DNA of 11,289 bases, from positions 1 to 11,289 of the forward strand of contig JACRFM010000083.1 of the NCBI GenBank assembly GCA_016234305.1, written 5' to 3'. Shown piece after piece: positions 4,612 through 11,289 of the stretch. Each line of letters opens with the position of its first letter. Within the stretch, counting starts at the first letter, position 1. Source of the DNA: Candidatus Kerfeldbacteria bacterium. GTDB lineage: Bacteria > Patescibacteriota > Patescibacteriia > Veblenbacterales > UBA10138. A program made the position numbers and the translations under genes. Below the pieces are notes generated by a model. It ran no database searches. It was given only the letters and a program-made list of their open reading frames with translations, and was not told the DNA's origin.

Positions 4612-5508
4612 ATGGAGCAATTATACATTTTGGCTTTTGACCATCGCAATTCGTTTTTGAAAATGATGGGCATTACGCCCGATTCGTTTGACAGCGAAAT
4701 CCATGAGCGTATTAGCCATTTTAAGGAAGTAATTTACAAAGGTTTTAAAATGGCCGTGCAGACCGAGGTACCCAAAGAAGCGGCGGCGGTTTTGGTTGAT
4801 GAATTTTTTGGGCAGGCAGTTTTAGAAGATGCCAGCCGTCGTGGTTATAAGTTTTGTTTGCCGGTGGAGAAAAGCGGGCAAACCGAATTTAATTTTGAGT
4901 ATGGTGATGATTTTGCCGAGCACATTGGTAAATTTAAACCGGACATTGTTAAAGCCTTGGTGCGCTATAATCCGGCCAGCCAGCCGGAGCTCAATGAACG
5001 TCAGCGGACGAGGCTGCAACAGTTGTCGCGTTTTTGCCAGGCGCAAAAGTATCCTTTAATGCTGGAAGTTTTAGTGCCGCCCACTTTGGCGCAATTAAAT
5101 CAGGTTAGAGGCGATACTGAGCGTTATGATATGGAAGTGCGCCCGTCATTAATGTTGCAGATGATTGATGAACTTTACCAAGCTGGCATTGAAACCAATA
5201 TTTGGAAACTTGAAGGTTTGGATGATGCCAAACAATACCAATTACTGGTTGAGCATGTTCAAGCTGGTGGCCGCAGCGAGCGTGAGGTGGTGATTTTGGG
5301 GCGTGAGGCCACTATTGAACAAGTCGAGAGTTGGTTTGCGGCTGGCGCCAAAGTAAAGGGAGTGATTGGCTTTGCGGTGGGGCGAACCATATTTGAAGAA
5401 TCAATTGAGCAATTGATTAATGGCTACGTTGACGAAATTGGCGCTATTCAAGAAATTGCCGAACGCTATCTTAGATTATATAAATTATTTGTTAAATATC
5501 GGAGTTAA
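4612..5508 (+). CDS. DUF2090 class I aldolase-like protein (IolC C-terminal-domain type)
   Basis: A 298-residue TIM-barrel-type protein matching DUF2090, the domain found at the C-terminus of many IolC proteins (5-dehydro-2-deoxygluconokinase) and annotated as 5-dehydro-2-deoxyphosphogluconate aldolase. Visible family blocks are YILAFDHR (5-12), LPVEKSGQTEFNFEYGDDF (83-101), KALVRYNP (114-121), NIWKLEG (196-202) and GFAVGRTIF (253-261). By analogy to LacD-type class I aldolases, Lys199 in NIWKLEG is the likely Schiff-base lysine and the GR loop a phosphate site. No kinase domain is fused and no inositol gene is nearby, so the substrate may be another sugar phosphate. ATG 4612 is chosen because the conserved strand begins at once; no SD is visible. 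Its last codons contain the SD of the next gene, implying translational coupling. Confidence 0.8.
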   Translation: MEQLYILAFDHRNSFLKMMGITPDSFDSEIHERISHFKEVIYKGFKMAVQTEVPKEAAAVLVDEFFGQAVLEDASRRGYKFCLPVEKSGQTEFNFEYGDDFAEHIGKFKPDIVKALVRYNPASQPELNERQRTRLQQLSRFCQAQKYPLMLEVLVPPTLAQLNQVRGDTERYDMEVRPSLMLQMIDELYQAGIETNIWKLEGLDDAKQYQLLVEHVQAGGRSEREVVILGREATIEQVESWFAAGAKVKGVIGFAVGRTIFEESIEQLINGYVDEIGAIQEIAERYLRLYKLFVKYRS

Positions 5509-5515
5509 TTTTTTT

Positions 5516-6493
5516 ATGATGGATAAAGCAATTATTAATTTTCCGGAGCAGTTTAAATTTGAGCCGGTCATAACTGGCGATTGGCGGCCTGTAAAGTACC
5601 AAAATTACATCGTCTGCGGTATGGGCGGGTCGCACTTGGCGGCTGATGTTTTAAAACTGTTGCGCCCCGAGCTTAATTTTATTATTCACTCTGACTACGG
5701 TTTGCCGCGAGTGGCCAGTGAAGCGCTAAAAAACAGTTTGGTCATTATCAGTTCATATTCTGGCAATACCGAAGAAGCCATAGATGGATTTAGGACGGCT
5801 CAGGCTTTAAAACTTGACCTAGCGGTAGTGGCAATCGGCGGCCAATTAATTGAATTGGCTGAAGAACATAAAATTCCTTACGTCAAGCTGCCCGATACCG
5901 GCATTCAGCCACGTTCCGCTTTAGGATTCAGTTTGCGGGCTTTGCTTAAAATAATCGGCGATGAGGAGCTACTGGCTTTAACCGCTAAATTAAGTGAACA
6001 ATTAAAACCTTTGGCTCTGCAAAGTTCTGGTCAGGAATTGGCCGAACAATGTCAGCAATTAGTGCCGGTGATATACGCGGCGCGGCGCAATTACGCTTTG
6101 GCTTATAATTGGAAAATTAAACTTAACGAAACCGGCAAGGTTCCGGCATTTTATAATTTGCTGCCCGAACTCAATCACAATGAAATGAACGGTTTTGATT
6201 ATAATGAACTAAGTCAAGATTTGGCCCAAAAATTTATCTTTATAATGTTAAAGGACAGGCAAGATGAGGCGCGTATTGCCAAACGCCTGGAAGTATTAAC
6301 CGACTTGCTAACCCAGCGCGAATTACCGGTTATGGCCATAGAGCCAAAAGGCGACAGTCAATTAGAAACTATTTTTAACAGTTTGTTATTGGCCGATTGG
6401 CTGGCTTATTACACGGCTTTGCAATATGAAGCTGACCCAGAAGCAGTGCCGATGGTGGAGGAGTTTAAGAAGCTGTTAGCGAACGGAGTTTAG
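5516..6493 (+). CDS. bifunctional phosphoglucose/phosphomannose isomerase
   Basis: A 325-residue SIS-domain enzyme of the PGI/PMI family known from archaea and some bacteria. It interconverts glucose-6-phosphate or mannose-6-phosphate with fructose-6-phosphate in the cytoplasm. Signatures are IVCGMGGSHLAAD (32-44), the sugar-phosphate loop SSYSGNTEEAI (79-89), TGIQPRSALGF (128-138), PELNHNEMNGF (217-227) with the probable catalytic Glu218 and His221, and the C-terminal LADWLAYYTALQYEADPEAVPMVEE. The start is ATG 5516 (a second ATG follows at 5519). GGAG at 5501-5504, inside the end of the upstream aldolase gene, gives 11-nt spacing. In-frame codons further upstream only overlap the aldolase. 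The 7-nt gap indicates one operon; together the pair suggests conversion of hexose phosphate toward triose phosphate. Family call secure, exact substrates inferred. Confidence 0.9.
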   Translation: MMDKAIINFPEQFKFEPVITGDWRPVKYQNYIVCGMGGSHLAADVLKLLRPELNFIIHSDYGLPRVASEALKNSLVIISSYSGNTEEAIDGFRTAQALKLDLAVVAIGGQLIELAEEHKIPYVKLPDTGIQPRSALGFSLRALLKIIGDEELLALTAKLSEQLKPLALQSSGQELAEQCQQLVPVIYAARRNYALAYNWKIKLNETGKVPAFYNLLPELNHNEMNGFDYNELSQDLAQKFIFIMLKDRQDEARIAKRLEVLTDLLTQRELPVMAIEPKGDSQLETIFNSLLLADWLAYYTALQYEADPEAVPMVEEFKKLLANGV

Positions 6494-6552
6494 AGCAAAT
6501 TAGTAATTAATAGATTTTGATCAGATACTAGTGAATATAGATACCAATTTAT

Positions 6553-7587
6553 ATGCCAGAAAATTTTCCAGATTTCAGGATTATTGGTAACGCCCCCGAA
6601 ACCGAAAAAGAAGATTTACGTAAAGAAATGGTTGGTTATTTTGGAGAGCATCATTTGGATAGTTTGACAGAAGGGCAACGTCAGCAATTAGAAAAAGGAG
6701 AGCTGGTCAAAACCCCAAAAGAGGAAGAAATAATAGATTTAGTAAACCAAAAAACCAATGAACTAATGAGACAGTCCGGGGTTGAGCCGTTTGATGTTCC
6801 AAAAAACAACTATCACTTCGTTCCCAAAGATGTTTATTTGAAAATAAAGCCACCGGGAGCACCAGGAGCTGCCATTTCGTTTGACAGGCACCAGGCAGCA
6901 GTTTTCAATGCTACTTATTTTCGCAAAAGTATTTTGGAATTTGCCACTACCATATTTCACGAAACACTTCATCTAAAGTCTCACCAAGCTATCCAACTTA
7001 ATAAAGTGGGTAGAGATTTAGAAATAGCTACTTCTAGATCTGGAGTTAAAGTTTATTCGTCTCATAAGCAAAATATAGAGGGTGATTCTCATGGTCATTT
7101 AGACGGACTAGATGAAGCCATAGTTGGTGAATATGAAAAGAAGTTTTTTAATGATGTTTTGCAAATGCCCATATTTAAAGATTATAGAGATTGGTTTTTA
7201 TCGGAAGAAGTCGTAAAAGAGAGAAAATTGATAGCCAAAGAGCGTCGTATAAATGAGGATGAAATTTTTTGGAAGTCAAAAGATAGTGATCATAAATGTG
7301 GTTTTCCCTATTTTTATCAACGGCAAGTGTTGAATTATGTTGTTAGTGAGATACAAAATGATTTTTCCAAAGACTATGTGTCAAAAGACAAAGTACTAGC
7401 TGAATTTTTGCAAGCTTGTTTCACCGGACGATTAATGAAAGTAGCTCATTTAGTTGAAGATACTTTTGGCGAAGGTAGTTTTCGGGTTTTGGGTGATATG
7501 GATGTAGGTGATCAAGATGCCATAAGGACCAAAGAGCACATGCGCATTATTAGGTCGCGTTTTAAAAGAAAGAATAAGACTGATTAA
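6553..7587 (+). CDS. HExxH zinc-metallopeptidase-like protein, unrecognised family
   Basis: A 344-residue protein without signal peptide or membrane helix, so probably cytoplasmic. Residues 131-144 read TTIFHETLHLKSH: a hydrophobic helix carrying HExxH with His136, Glu137 and His140. About 45 residues later GLDEAIVGEYEKK (185-197) resembles the NEAISD-type helix that supplies the third zinc ligand in gluzincins, making Glu188 the likely ligand. The N-terminal 75 residues are charged and helical; a C-terminal cluster (IRSRFKRKNKTD) is basic. It follows the isomerase gene by 59 nt, with no SD, and convergently faces the S41 peptidase gene. I recognise no named family. Zinc binding and proteolysis are inferred from the motif pair; an inactive or scaffold role cannot be excluded. 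Confidence 0.72.
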   Translation: MPENFPDFRIIGNAPETEKEDLRKEMVGYFGEHHLDSLTEGQRQQLEKGELVKTPKEEEIIDLVNQKTNELMRQSGVEPFDVPKNNYHFVPKDVYLKIKPPGAPGAAISFDRHQAAVFNATYFRKSILEFATTIFHETLHLKSHQAIQLNKVGRDLEIATSRSGVKVYSSHKQNIEGDSHGHLDGLDEAIVGEYEKKFFNDVLQMPIFKDYRDWFLSEEVVKERKLIAKERRINEDEIFWKSKDSDHKCGFPYFYQRQVLNYVVSEIQNDFSKDYVSKDKVLAEFLQACFTGRLMKVAHLVEDTFGEGSFRVLGDMDVGDQDAIRTKEHMRIIRSRFKRKNKTD

Positions 7588-7616
7588 TAGAAGTTCTTAA
7601 ATTTGAATTGCATTTT

Positions 7617-7655
7617 AACCTAAGGTACTCTTGTTTTACAAAGGTGACTTAGGTT
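7617..7655. repeat. imperfect hairpin between convergent genes
   Basis: AACCTAAG (7617-7624) pairs exactly with CTTAGGTT (7648-7655). The 23 nt between continue the stem with eight further pairs (two G-U) interrupted by two mismatches, leaving a TTT loop. It sits midway between two genes that end facing each other, the usual place for a shared terminator, but neither strand has a good U-tract. It may protect 3' ends or work with rho. Confidence 0.45.
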
Positions 7656-7686
7656 GTTGTATAAGTTGATGATTTAAGGGGTGAAT

Positions 7687-9123
7687 TTATTTTCCAGCTA
7701 TAATTTGTTTAACCGCTTCTGCCAGCGGCCCGTAATTGTAATAAGTCATGAGCTGCTCTGGCCAGTTTTTGTCAGATAATTTTATAGTTGGGTTCACGCC
7801 GCGGCCTTCTATGGGCTGGTTGTCGTCGCGTAAGGTCAGACTGTGTACCAAAAACGCGGAGTAGTTCTCAGTCGGGTCAATGGTAGTTTTTAAGGGGAAG
7901 GTATTTTCAACCGTGCCCCAGCCCTTGGTAGTGCTGCCAATAACTACGCCGACATTGTACTTTTTAATGGTGGCCGCGATAACTTCAGCTGATGATTGAG
8001 TTTGACCGTCAATTAAAACCACCACTTTTTTATATTTGGCTAAACTAGGCAGCCAGCCGGTTTTGGTTTTAAAAGGCTCAGGTTCGCCTTGGTGAAAAAG
8101 TTCGTAGCCATATTGGTCTTGGCCAATGAAAAAACCCAAGAAATAAGGGAGAATATCAATAGCTCCGCCAATATTGCCTCTCAGGTCAAGTATTAAGGAG
8201 GTTAATGGTTTGTCAGTAACCATTGCGGTTACTGTTTGGAATTCGTCGAAAGTTTGAGGTGAAATTTTTTTAAGCTGCAAATAAAAAATATCCGGCTCAA
8301 TTACCCGACTTAGGACGGTGGTTTCAGCGCCACTTTGGTCGTAGAATTTTTTACTGTCAGTTCGGCCTAAGGTGGCAAAAGCGCGACCGGCATCGGCTAG
8401 TTTTTTTTGAGCTTCGGGCGATTTATCTTTGGCTAGTTCGTTAACTTTTTGTTCGTAAGTCTGTTTGATTTTATCAGGTGGTGTATTTTTATCTACCCCC
8501 AGCGTTTTATATAAATCAACAGTTTTGTCAATATTACTGACGTTGTCGCGCAGTTCCTTTTCTGTTTTAGAAGTAAACAGACGGCTTCTTTCAAATGGAC
8601 TCAGGTTAGCTAACACTAAATTACCCAAAGTGACAGTGAGGTTTTTTTGTTTGTCCTGGTCCGATATGTTCTCTATTACTCCGGTTAGCATTTGTTTAAG
8701 TTCATCCCGATCGGCCGGAGTTGTATTTTGCGGTTGGCCGGTTAATTTTTCCACTCCCAGGGTATAGAGTTTAATTAGTTTTTTGTCGTCTATTTTATCC
8801 CAGTAATTATCTTTGACCGTGTCATATATCTCTAATAGAAATTGCGCATAAACATTCTGTTTTGATAATCCAAAATTGCCGTTCCCTTGGTAGTAAGAGT
8901 GGCCGATTATTACGCCTAAGGTAAAAAACAATAAGATGGCCGTCACTATACCTGTCCAGCGGTAAAGCGAGTTGTGTTTATGGAGATGCTGGTTTACTTG
9001 TTGGCCTAGCGGCAGTTTGGTTGGGGCAGGCGGGAGCAGATGGCTAGCCTCATAGGCCAGATTATTTTTTCGACTGGCGAGCAGTTTGACTTTGGCTAGT
9101 AAATTGATTTCGGAAGGAATCAT
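7687..9123 (-). CDS. membrane-anchored S41 (C-terminal processing) peptidase with a J-like domain
   Basis: A 478-residue protein. A cytoplasmic N-terminus of about 55 residues with basic residues before the helix precedes a membrane helix at about 58-76, so the rest is probably extracytoplasmic. A helical region (90-200) follows, then a J-domain-like segment (203-264: DLYKTLGV, DKIKQTYEQKVNEL, AGRAFATLGRTDSKKFYDQSG) in which the HPD motif is replaced by AKD (231-233). The S41 core begins near 270: LILDLRGNIGG (310-320), QSSAEVIAA (376-384) with nucleophile Ser377 by alignment to Prc/CtpA, and GSTTKGWGTV (396-405). The usual catalytic lysine position is Trp402, while Lys400 is two residues earlier. 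GRGVNPTI (440-447) matches the family's C-terminal G-GI-PD region. No PDZ domain is visible. Family role is regulated processing of envelope or secreted proteins; activity here is uncertain because of the lysine shift. Confidence 0.85.
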   Translation of the reverse strand: MIPSEINLLAKVKLLASRKNNLAYEASHLLPPAPTKLPLGQQVNQHLHKHNSLYRWTGIVTAILLFFTLGVIIGHSYYQGNGNFGLSKQNVYAQFLLEIYDTVKDNYWDKIDDKKLIKLYTLGVEKLTGQPQNTTPADRDELKQMLTGVIENISDQDKQKNLTVTLGNLVLANLSPFERSRLFTSKTEKELRDNVSNIDKTVDLYKTLGVDKNTPPDKIKQTYEQKVNELAKDKSPEAQKKLADAGRAFATLGRTDSKKFYDQSGAETTVLSRVIEPDIFYLQLKKISPQTFDEFQTVTAMVTDKPLTSLILDLRGNIGGAIDILPYFLGFFIGQDQYGYELFHQGEPEPFKTKTGWLPSLAKYKKVVVLIDGQTQSSAEVIAATIKKYNVGVVIGSTTKGWGTVENTFPLKTTIDPTENYSAFLVHSLTLRDDNQPIEGRGVNPTIKLSDKNWPEQLMTYYNYGPLAEAVKQIIAGK

Positions 9124-9134
9124 ACTTATAATGA

Positions 9135-9163
9135 ATTATAACAATATTTTTTAAGACCGCCAA
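9135..9163 (-). promoter_or_regulatory. promoter of the S41 peptidase gene
   Basis: Minus strand TTGGCG (9158-9163), a 17-bp spacer and a perfect TATAAT (9135-9140) preceded by TGT, an extended -10. Predicted transcription start is near 9128, only about 5 nt before the ATG at 9123, so the mRNA would be essentially leaderless; no SD is present. Confidence 0.65.
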
Positions 9164-9185
9164 TTATATTATAGGTTAAAATCGG

Positions 9186-9191
9186 TATTAT
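9186..9191 (+). promoter_or_regulatory. candidate -10 element of tgt-queA
   Basis: TATTAT at 9186-9191 is 9 nt before the tgt ATG at 9201. With no convincing -35 box the call is weak. If used, the transcript would start within a few bases of the ATG, again leaderless, matching the divergent gene. Confidence 0.35.
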
Positions 9192-9200
9192 GTTTAATTT

Positions 9201-10334
9201 ATGATTAAATTTAAGATTTTAAAGACCAGTAGGCATAGTGCCGCCCGCCTCGGCGTATTACAGACCCCTCATGGTTTAGTCGAAACGCCTTGTTTGGTGC
9301 CAGTGGCCACGCAAGCTACGGTCAAAACTTTAACTGGCGATGAAGTATTGGCTACGGGCAGCCGATTGTTAATTGCTAATACCTATCATTTGCATCTTAG
9401 GCCGGGCGAAGCAGTGGTAAAAAAGGCCGGTGGTTTGCATAAATTTATGAATTGGCCGGGCGGTTTAATGACCGATTCCGGCGGTTTTCAAGTATTTAGC
9501 TTGGGCTTTGGTTTGGATTTAGGTGTAAGTAAAATAGCCCAAAACAAAAAACCCTTAGTAATTGGGAAACGGCAGCCCAGTCGTTTGAAGATTACACCCG
9601 AGGGAGTGGAATTCAGGTCTCATTTGGACGGCCGGAAATTATTTATCGGACCGCGCGAATCAATCAGAATTCAGGAAAAGCTGGGGGCTGACATAATTTT
9701 TGCTTTTGATGAATGTCCGCCGCCCTCGGTTGATTATAAATATATTAAGGAATCAGTAGCCCGCACTCATCGTTGGGCCAAGATTTGTTTAACCAGTTTA
9801 CGCTCCACGCAGGCTTTATTTGGCATAGTGCAAGGTGGGCGTTATCAGGATTTACGTACTGCTAGCGCGCGTTACCTGGCCGCTTTGGATTTTGCCGGTT
9901 TTGGCATTGGCGGAGAATTTGGTTATGGCAAGGCGGCGATGAAGCGCATGCTGCAGCTTGTTAATAAAGCGTTGCCGCCGGCCAAGCCGCGGCATTTATT
10001 GGGTATAGGCCATGTAGAGGATTTGTGGCCAATTATAAAATCAGGCGTGGATACGTTTGACTGTTCAGTGCCGACTCATTATGCGCGCCACGGTTTGGCT
10101 TTTACCAGCCAAGGGAGAATTAATTTACGTTCGGCTGCTAATTTAAAGTCAGGCCGGCCTTTGGATAAAAATTGTCGCTGTTATGTTTGTCAAAGTTATA
10201 CCTTGAGTTACTTAAATCATTTGATTCGCGCTCAGGAGATTACGGGTTTAAAATTATTAACTTTTCATAATTTATTTTATTTTAATAGTTTGGTGGCCCG
10301 CGCCCGGTTGGCGATTAAACAGGGTAGATTATGA
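9201..10334 (+). CDS. tgt: queuine tRNA-ribosyltransferase (tRNA-guanine transglycosylase)
   Basis: A 377-residue TIM-barrel enzyme that exchanges G34 of tRNAs with GUN anticodons for a queuosine-pathway base. Visible motifs are NTYHLHLRPG (60-69), TDSGGFQVFSL (91-101) with the catalytic Asp92, AFDECPPP (168-175), FGIVQGG (207-213) with GFGIGGEFGYGK (233-244), and FDCSVPTHYARHG (286-298) with the nucleophile Asp287. The zinc site is C-x-C-xx-C (325, 327, 330) and His356. Length matches the family. Compared with the E. coli sequence there are about 20 extra residues between the FQVFSL motif and the EGVEFRSHLDG strand (about 102-131). The start ATG is the first conserved Met; there is no SD. 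The stop overlaps the queA start as ATGA, indicating coupled translation. No preQ1 biosynthesis genes are in the window. Confidence 0.96.
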   Translation: MIKFKILKTSRHSAARLGVLQTPHGLVETPCLVPVATQATVKTLTGDEVLATGSRLLIANTYHLHLRPGEAVVKKAGGLHKFMNWPGGLMTDSGGFQVFSLGFGLDLGVSKIAQNKKPLVIGKRQPSRLKITPEGVEFRSHLDGRKLFIGPRESIRIQEKLGADIIFAFDECPPPSVDYKYIKESVARTHRWAKICLTSLRSTQALFGIVQGGRYQDLRTASARYLAALDFAGFGIGGEFGYGKAAMKRMLQLVNKALPPAKPRHLLGIGHVEDLWPIIKSGVDTFDCSVPTHYARHGLAFTSQGRINLRSAANLKSGRPLDKNCRCYVCQSYTLSYLNHLIRAQEITGLKLLTFHNLFYFNSLVARARLAIKQGRL

Positions 10335-11173
10335 GCCTTACCTTTCGGAAATTATTGGCGCAATACTCGTATAAGGTGCCTCAGTTTTTGGTGGCTCAAG
10401 CGCCGGCCCGTCCGCGTGACCAGGCGCGTTTGTTGGTGTATGACCGCAATTTTAAAAAGACAACTCACGATTACTTTATAAATTTAGCCGACCATTTGCC
10501 GCCGCGGACAGTTTTAGTTTTTAATGATAGTAAAGTTATTCCCGCCCGTTTAAGTTTAACTAAACCCAGCGGCGGACGAGTCAAGGTTTTGTATTTAGCC
10601 AAAGACCATCAGTTTATTAAAGTGATGGCCGACAGAAAATTGACAGTTGGTACAAAGCTCACCTTAGGAAATAAGTTGTGGTTTAAAGTGCGCCGCCGGC
10701 AGGCTGCTTATTATTATTTGCAACCTAATTTTCCGCTGGCGCGTCTTAATAATATCTTGCTTAAATACGGTACCACGCCCATACCGCCTTATATTAAAAA
10801 TACTTCTTTGAGTGAGCGTGAGTTGCGTACGGCTTACCAAACCGTTTTTGCCCGTAGGCAAGGGAGCATAGCCGCCCCGACGGCGGCCCTGCACTTTACG
10901 CCGCGCTTGTTGAATAAACTCCGGCGACGCGGCTTTAAAATTGAATTCATCACTCTCCACGTTAATTTGGGAACCTTTGCCAAATTGAATCCAGCGCAAG
11001 TCAGGCGGCATAAATTGCACAGTGAAGATTATTTCATAAGTGCGGTCGTGGCTCGGCGCTTGAATAAATACAAAGCCACCGGTTTTAATATTATGGCAGT
11101 CGGCACCACTACGGTGCGCACTTTAGAATCAGCCGCCGCTGGGTATAAAGAGATGGTTGCAAAACTCATTTAA
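10331..11173 (+). CDS. queA: S-adenosylmethionine:tRNA ribosyltransferase-isomerase, C-terminally truncated
   Basis: QueA converts preQ1-tRNA to epoxyqueuosine-tRNA using SAM, the step after Tgt. The frame opens with a 4-nt ATGA overlap with tgt. Family motifs run in order: ARPRDQARLLVYDR, TVLVFNDSKVIPARL, the GTTPIPPYIK region, TAYQTVFARRQGSIAAPTAALHFT, ITLHVNLGTF, HSEDYFIS and VGTTTVRTLESAA. The protein then diverges and stops at 280 residues, about 70-75 short of the usual 340-356. The conserved end (IYPGYKFKVVDALLTNFHLP-type stretch and the final SYGDAMLI-like segment) is missing, and none of the three plus-strand frames downstream resembles it. A convergent minus-strand frame overlaps the last 8 nt. 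Truncation probably abolishes or alters function; a rearrangement or an assembly junction near 11135-11170 would explain it. Confidence 0.88.
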   Translation: MSLTFRKLLAQYSYKVPQFLVAQAPARPRDQARLLVYDRNFKKTTHDYFINLADHLPPRTVLVFNDSKVIPARLSLTKPSGGRVKVLYLAKDHQFIKVMADRKLTVGTKLTLGNKLWFKVRRRQAAYYYLQPNFPLARLNNILLKYGTTPIPPYIKNTSLSERELRTAYQTVFARRQGSIAAPTAALHFTPRLLNKLRRRGFKIEFITLHVNLGTFAKLNPAQVRRHKLHSEDYFISAVVARRLNKYKATGFNIMAVGTTTVRTLESAAAGYKEMVAKLI

Positions 11174-11289
11174 CCAATTTCTTAAGGTAATATTTAACAA
11201 ACATCAAATAACAGAAACCTTGATAAGTAGATGTTTTCTTTTCCATGAAGCGGTCGATCCGGCGGTTATTATTGAGCCAGTTAAAGCTC
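11166..11289 (-). CDS. C-terminal part of an unknown protein (partial at window edge)
   Basis: On the minus strand an open frame enters from the right edge and ends with TGA at 11166-11168. It gives 40 visible residues, rich in basic and aromatic amino acids, including NWLNNNRRIDRFMEKK and ending KYYLKKLVK. The composition looks like genuine protein rather than a shadow, and no plus-strand coding signal competes. It converges on queA and overlaps its last 8 nt. A GFCYLMFVKYYLKK-like amphipathic tail would suit a membrane-associated enzyme such as a glycosyltransferase, but that is a guess and no family is assigned. Confidence 0.55.
   Translation of the reverse strand, partial: SFNWLNNNRRIDRFMEKKTSTYQGFCYLMFVKYYLKKLVK

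Noticed and set aside
5420..5515. Earlier in-frame start for the PGI/PMI gene
   Set aside because: These codons lie inside the aldolase gene in another frame and do not resemble the family. ATG 5516 has an SD at 5501-5504 and the right N-terminus.
8465..8767. Plus-strand open frame opposite the S41 peptidase gene
   Set aside because: Serine/leucine-rich antisense translation of a conserved coding region; no translation signals.
10664..11020. Minus-strand open frame within queA
   Set aside because: Antisense to conserved QueA motifs; no start context or family similarity.
1..11289. CRISPR array, transposon ends, tRNA/rRNA genes, phage genes
   Set aside because: No regularly spaced repeats, transposase motifs, tRNA cloverleaf or rRNA-like stretches were seen on either strand.

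Overview
The window (11,289 bp, AT-rich between genes) looks like a bacterial chromosome segment, most likely from a small-genome candidate phylum (Patescibacteria/CPR-like). This is inference. It rests on the gene set (archaeal-type PGI/PMI, orphan trpB, a J-domain/S41 fusion, tgt-queA without queuosine biosynthesis genes) and on the rarity of Shine-Dalgarno sequences before most genes. TGA is used as an ordinary stop (ppnP, the NRAMP gene, tgt), so the UGA=Gly code of Gracilibacteria/Absconditabacteria is not in use. I saw no tRNA, rRNA, CRISPR array, transposase or phage gene.

Layout. 1-58: possible 3' end of a plus-strand gene. 206-856: minus-strand mini-operon with a near-consensus promoter, a Trp/Cys-rich 46-aa small protein, PpnP nucleoside phosphorylase and a strong terminator. 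938-1405: hypothetical minus-strand protein, divergent from an NRAMP-family transporter (1580-2857); a 12-bp inverted repeat lies between them. 2858-4432: a stand-alone tryptophan synthase beta gene preceded by what reads as a complete ribosome-mediated trp attenuator: a 20-codon leader peptide with tandem Trp codons, an antiterminator and a terminator. A perfect 36-bp palindrome follows. 4612-6493: a DUF2090 class I aldolase-like gene and a bifunctional phosphoglucose/phosphomannose isomerase in a tight pair. 6553-7587: an unrecognised HExxH zinc-metallopeptidase-like protein. 7687-9123 (minus): a membrane-anchored S41 peptidase with a degenerate J-like domain where a PDZ domain is usual, and a displaced catalytic lysine. 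9201-11173: tgt and queA overlapping by 4 nt; queA lacks its C-terminus and runs into a convergent partial minus-strand gene at the window edge.

How the genes fit together. tgt and queA act on queuosine at the tRNA wobble base. The aldolase/isomerase pair suggests sugar-phosphate metabolism. TrpB without TrpA, governed by a tryptophan-sensing leader, suggests indole or serine-based Trp salvage, or a distant trpA. PpnP fits nucleoside scavenging. The strongest signal in the window is the trp attenuator; next are the J-like/S41 protein and the truncated queA junction.
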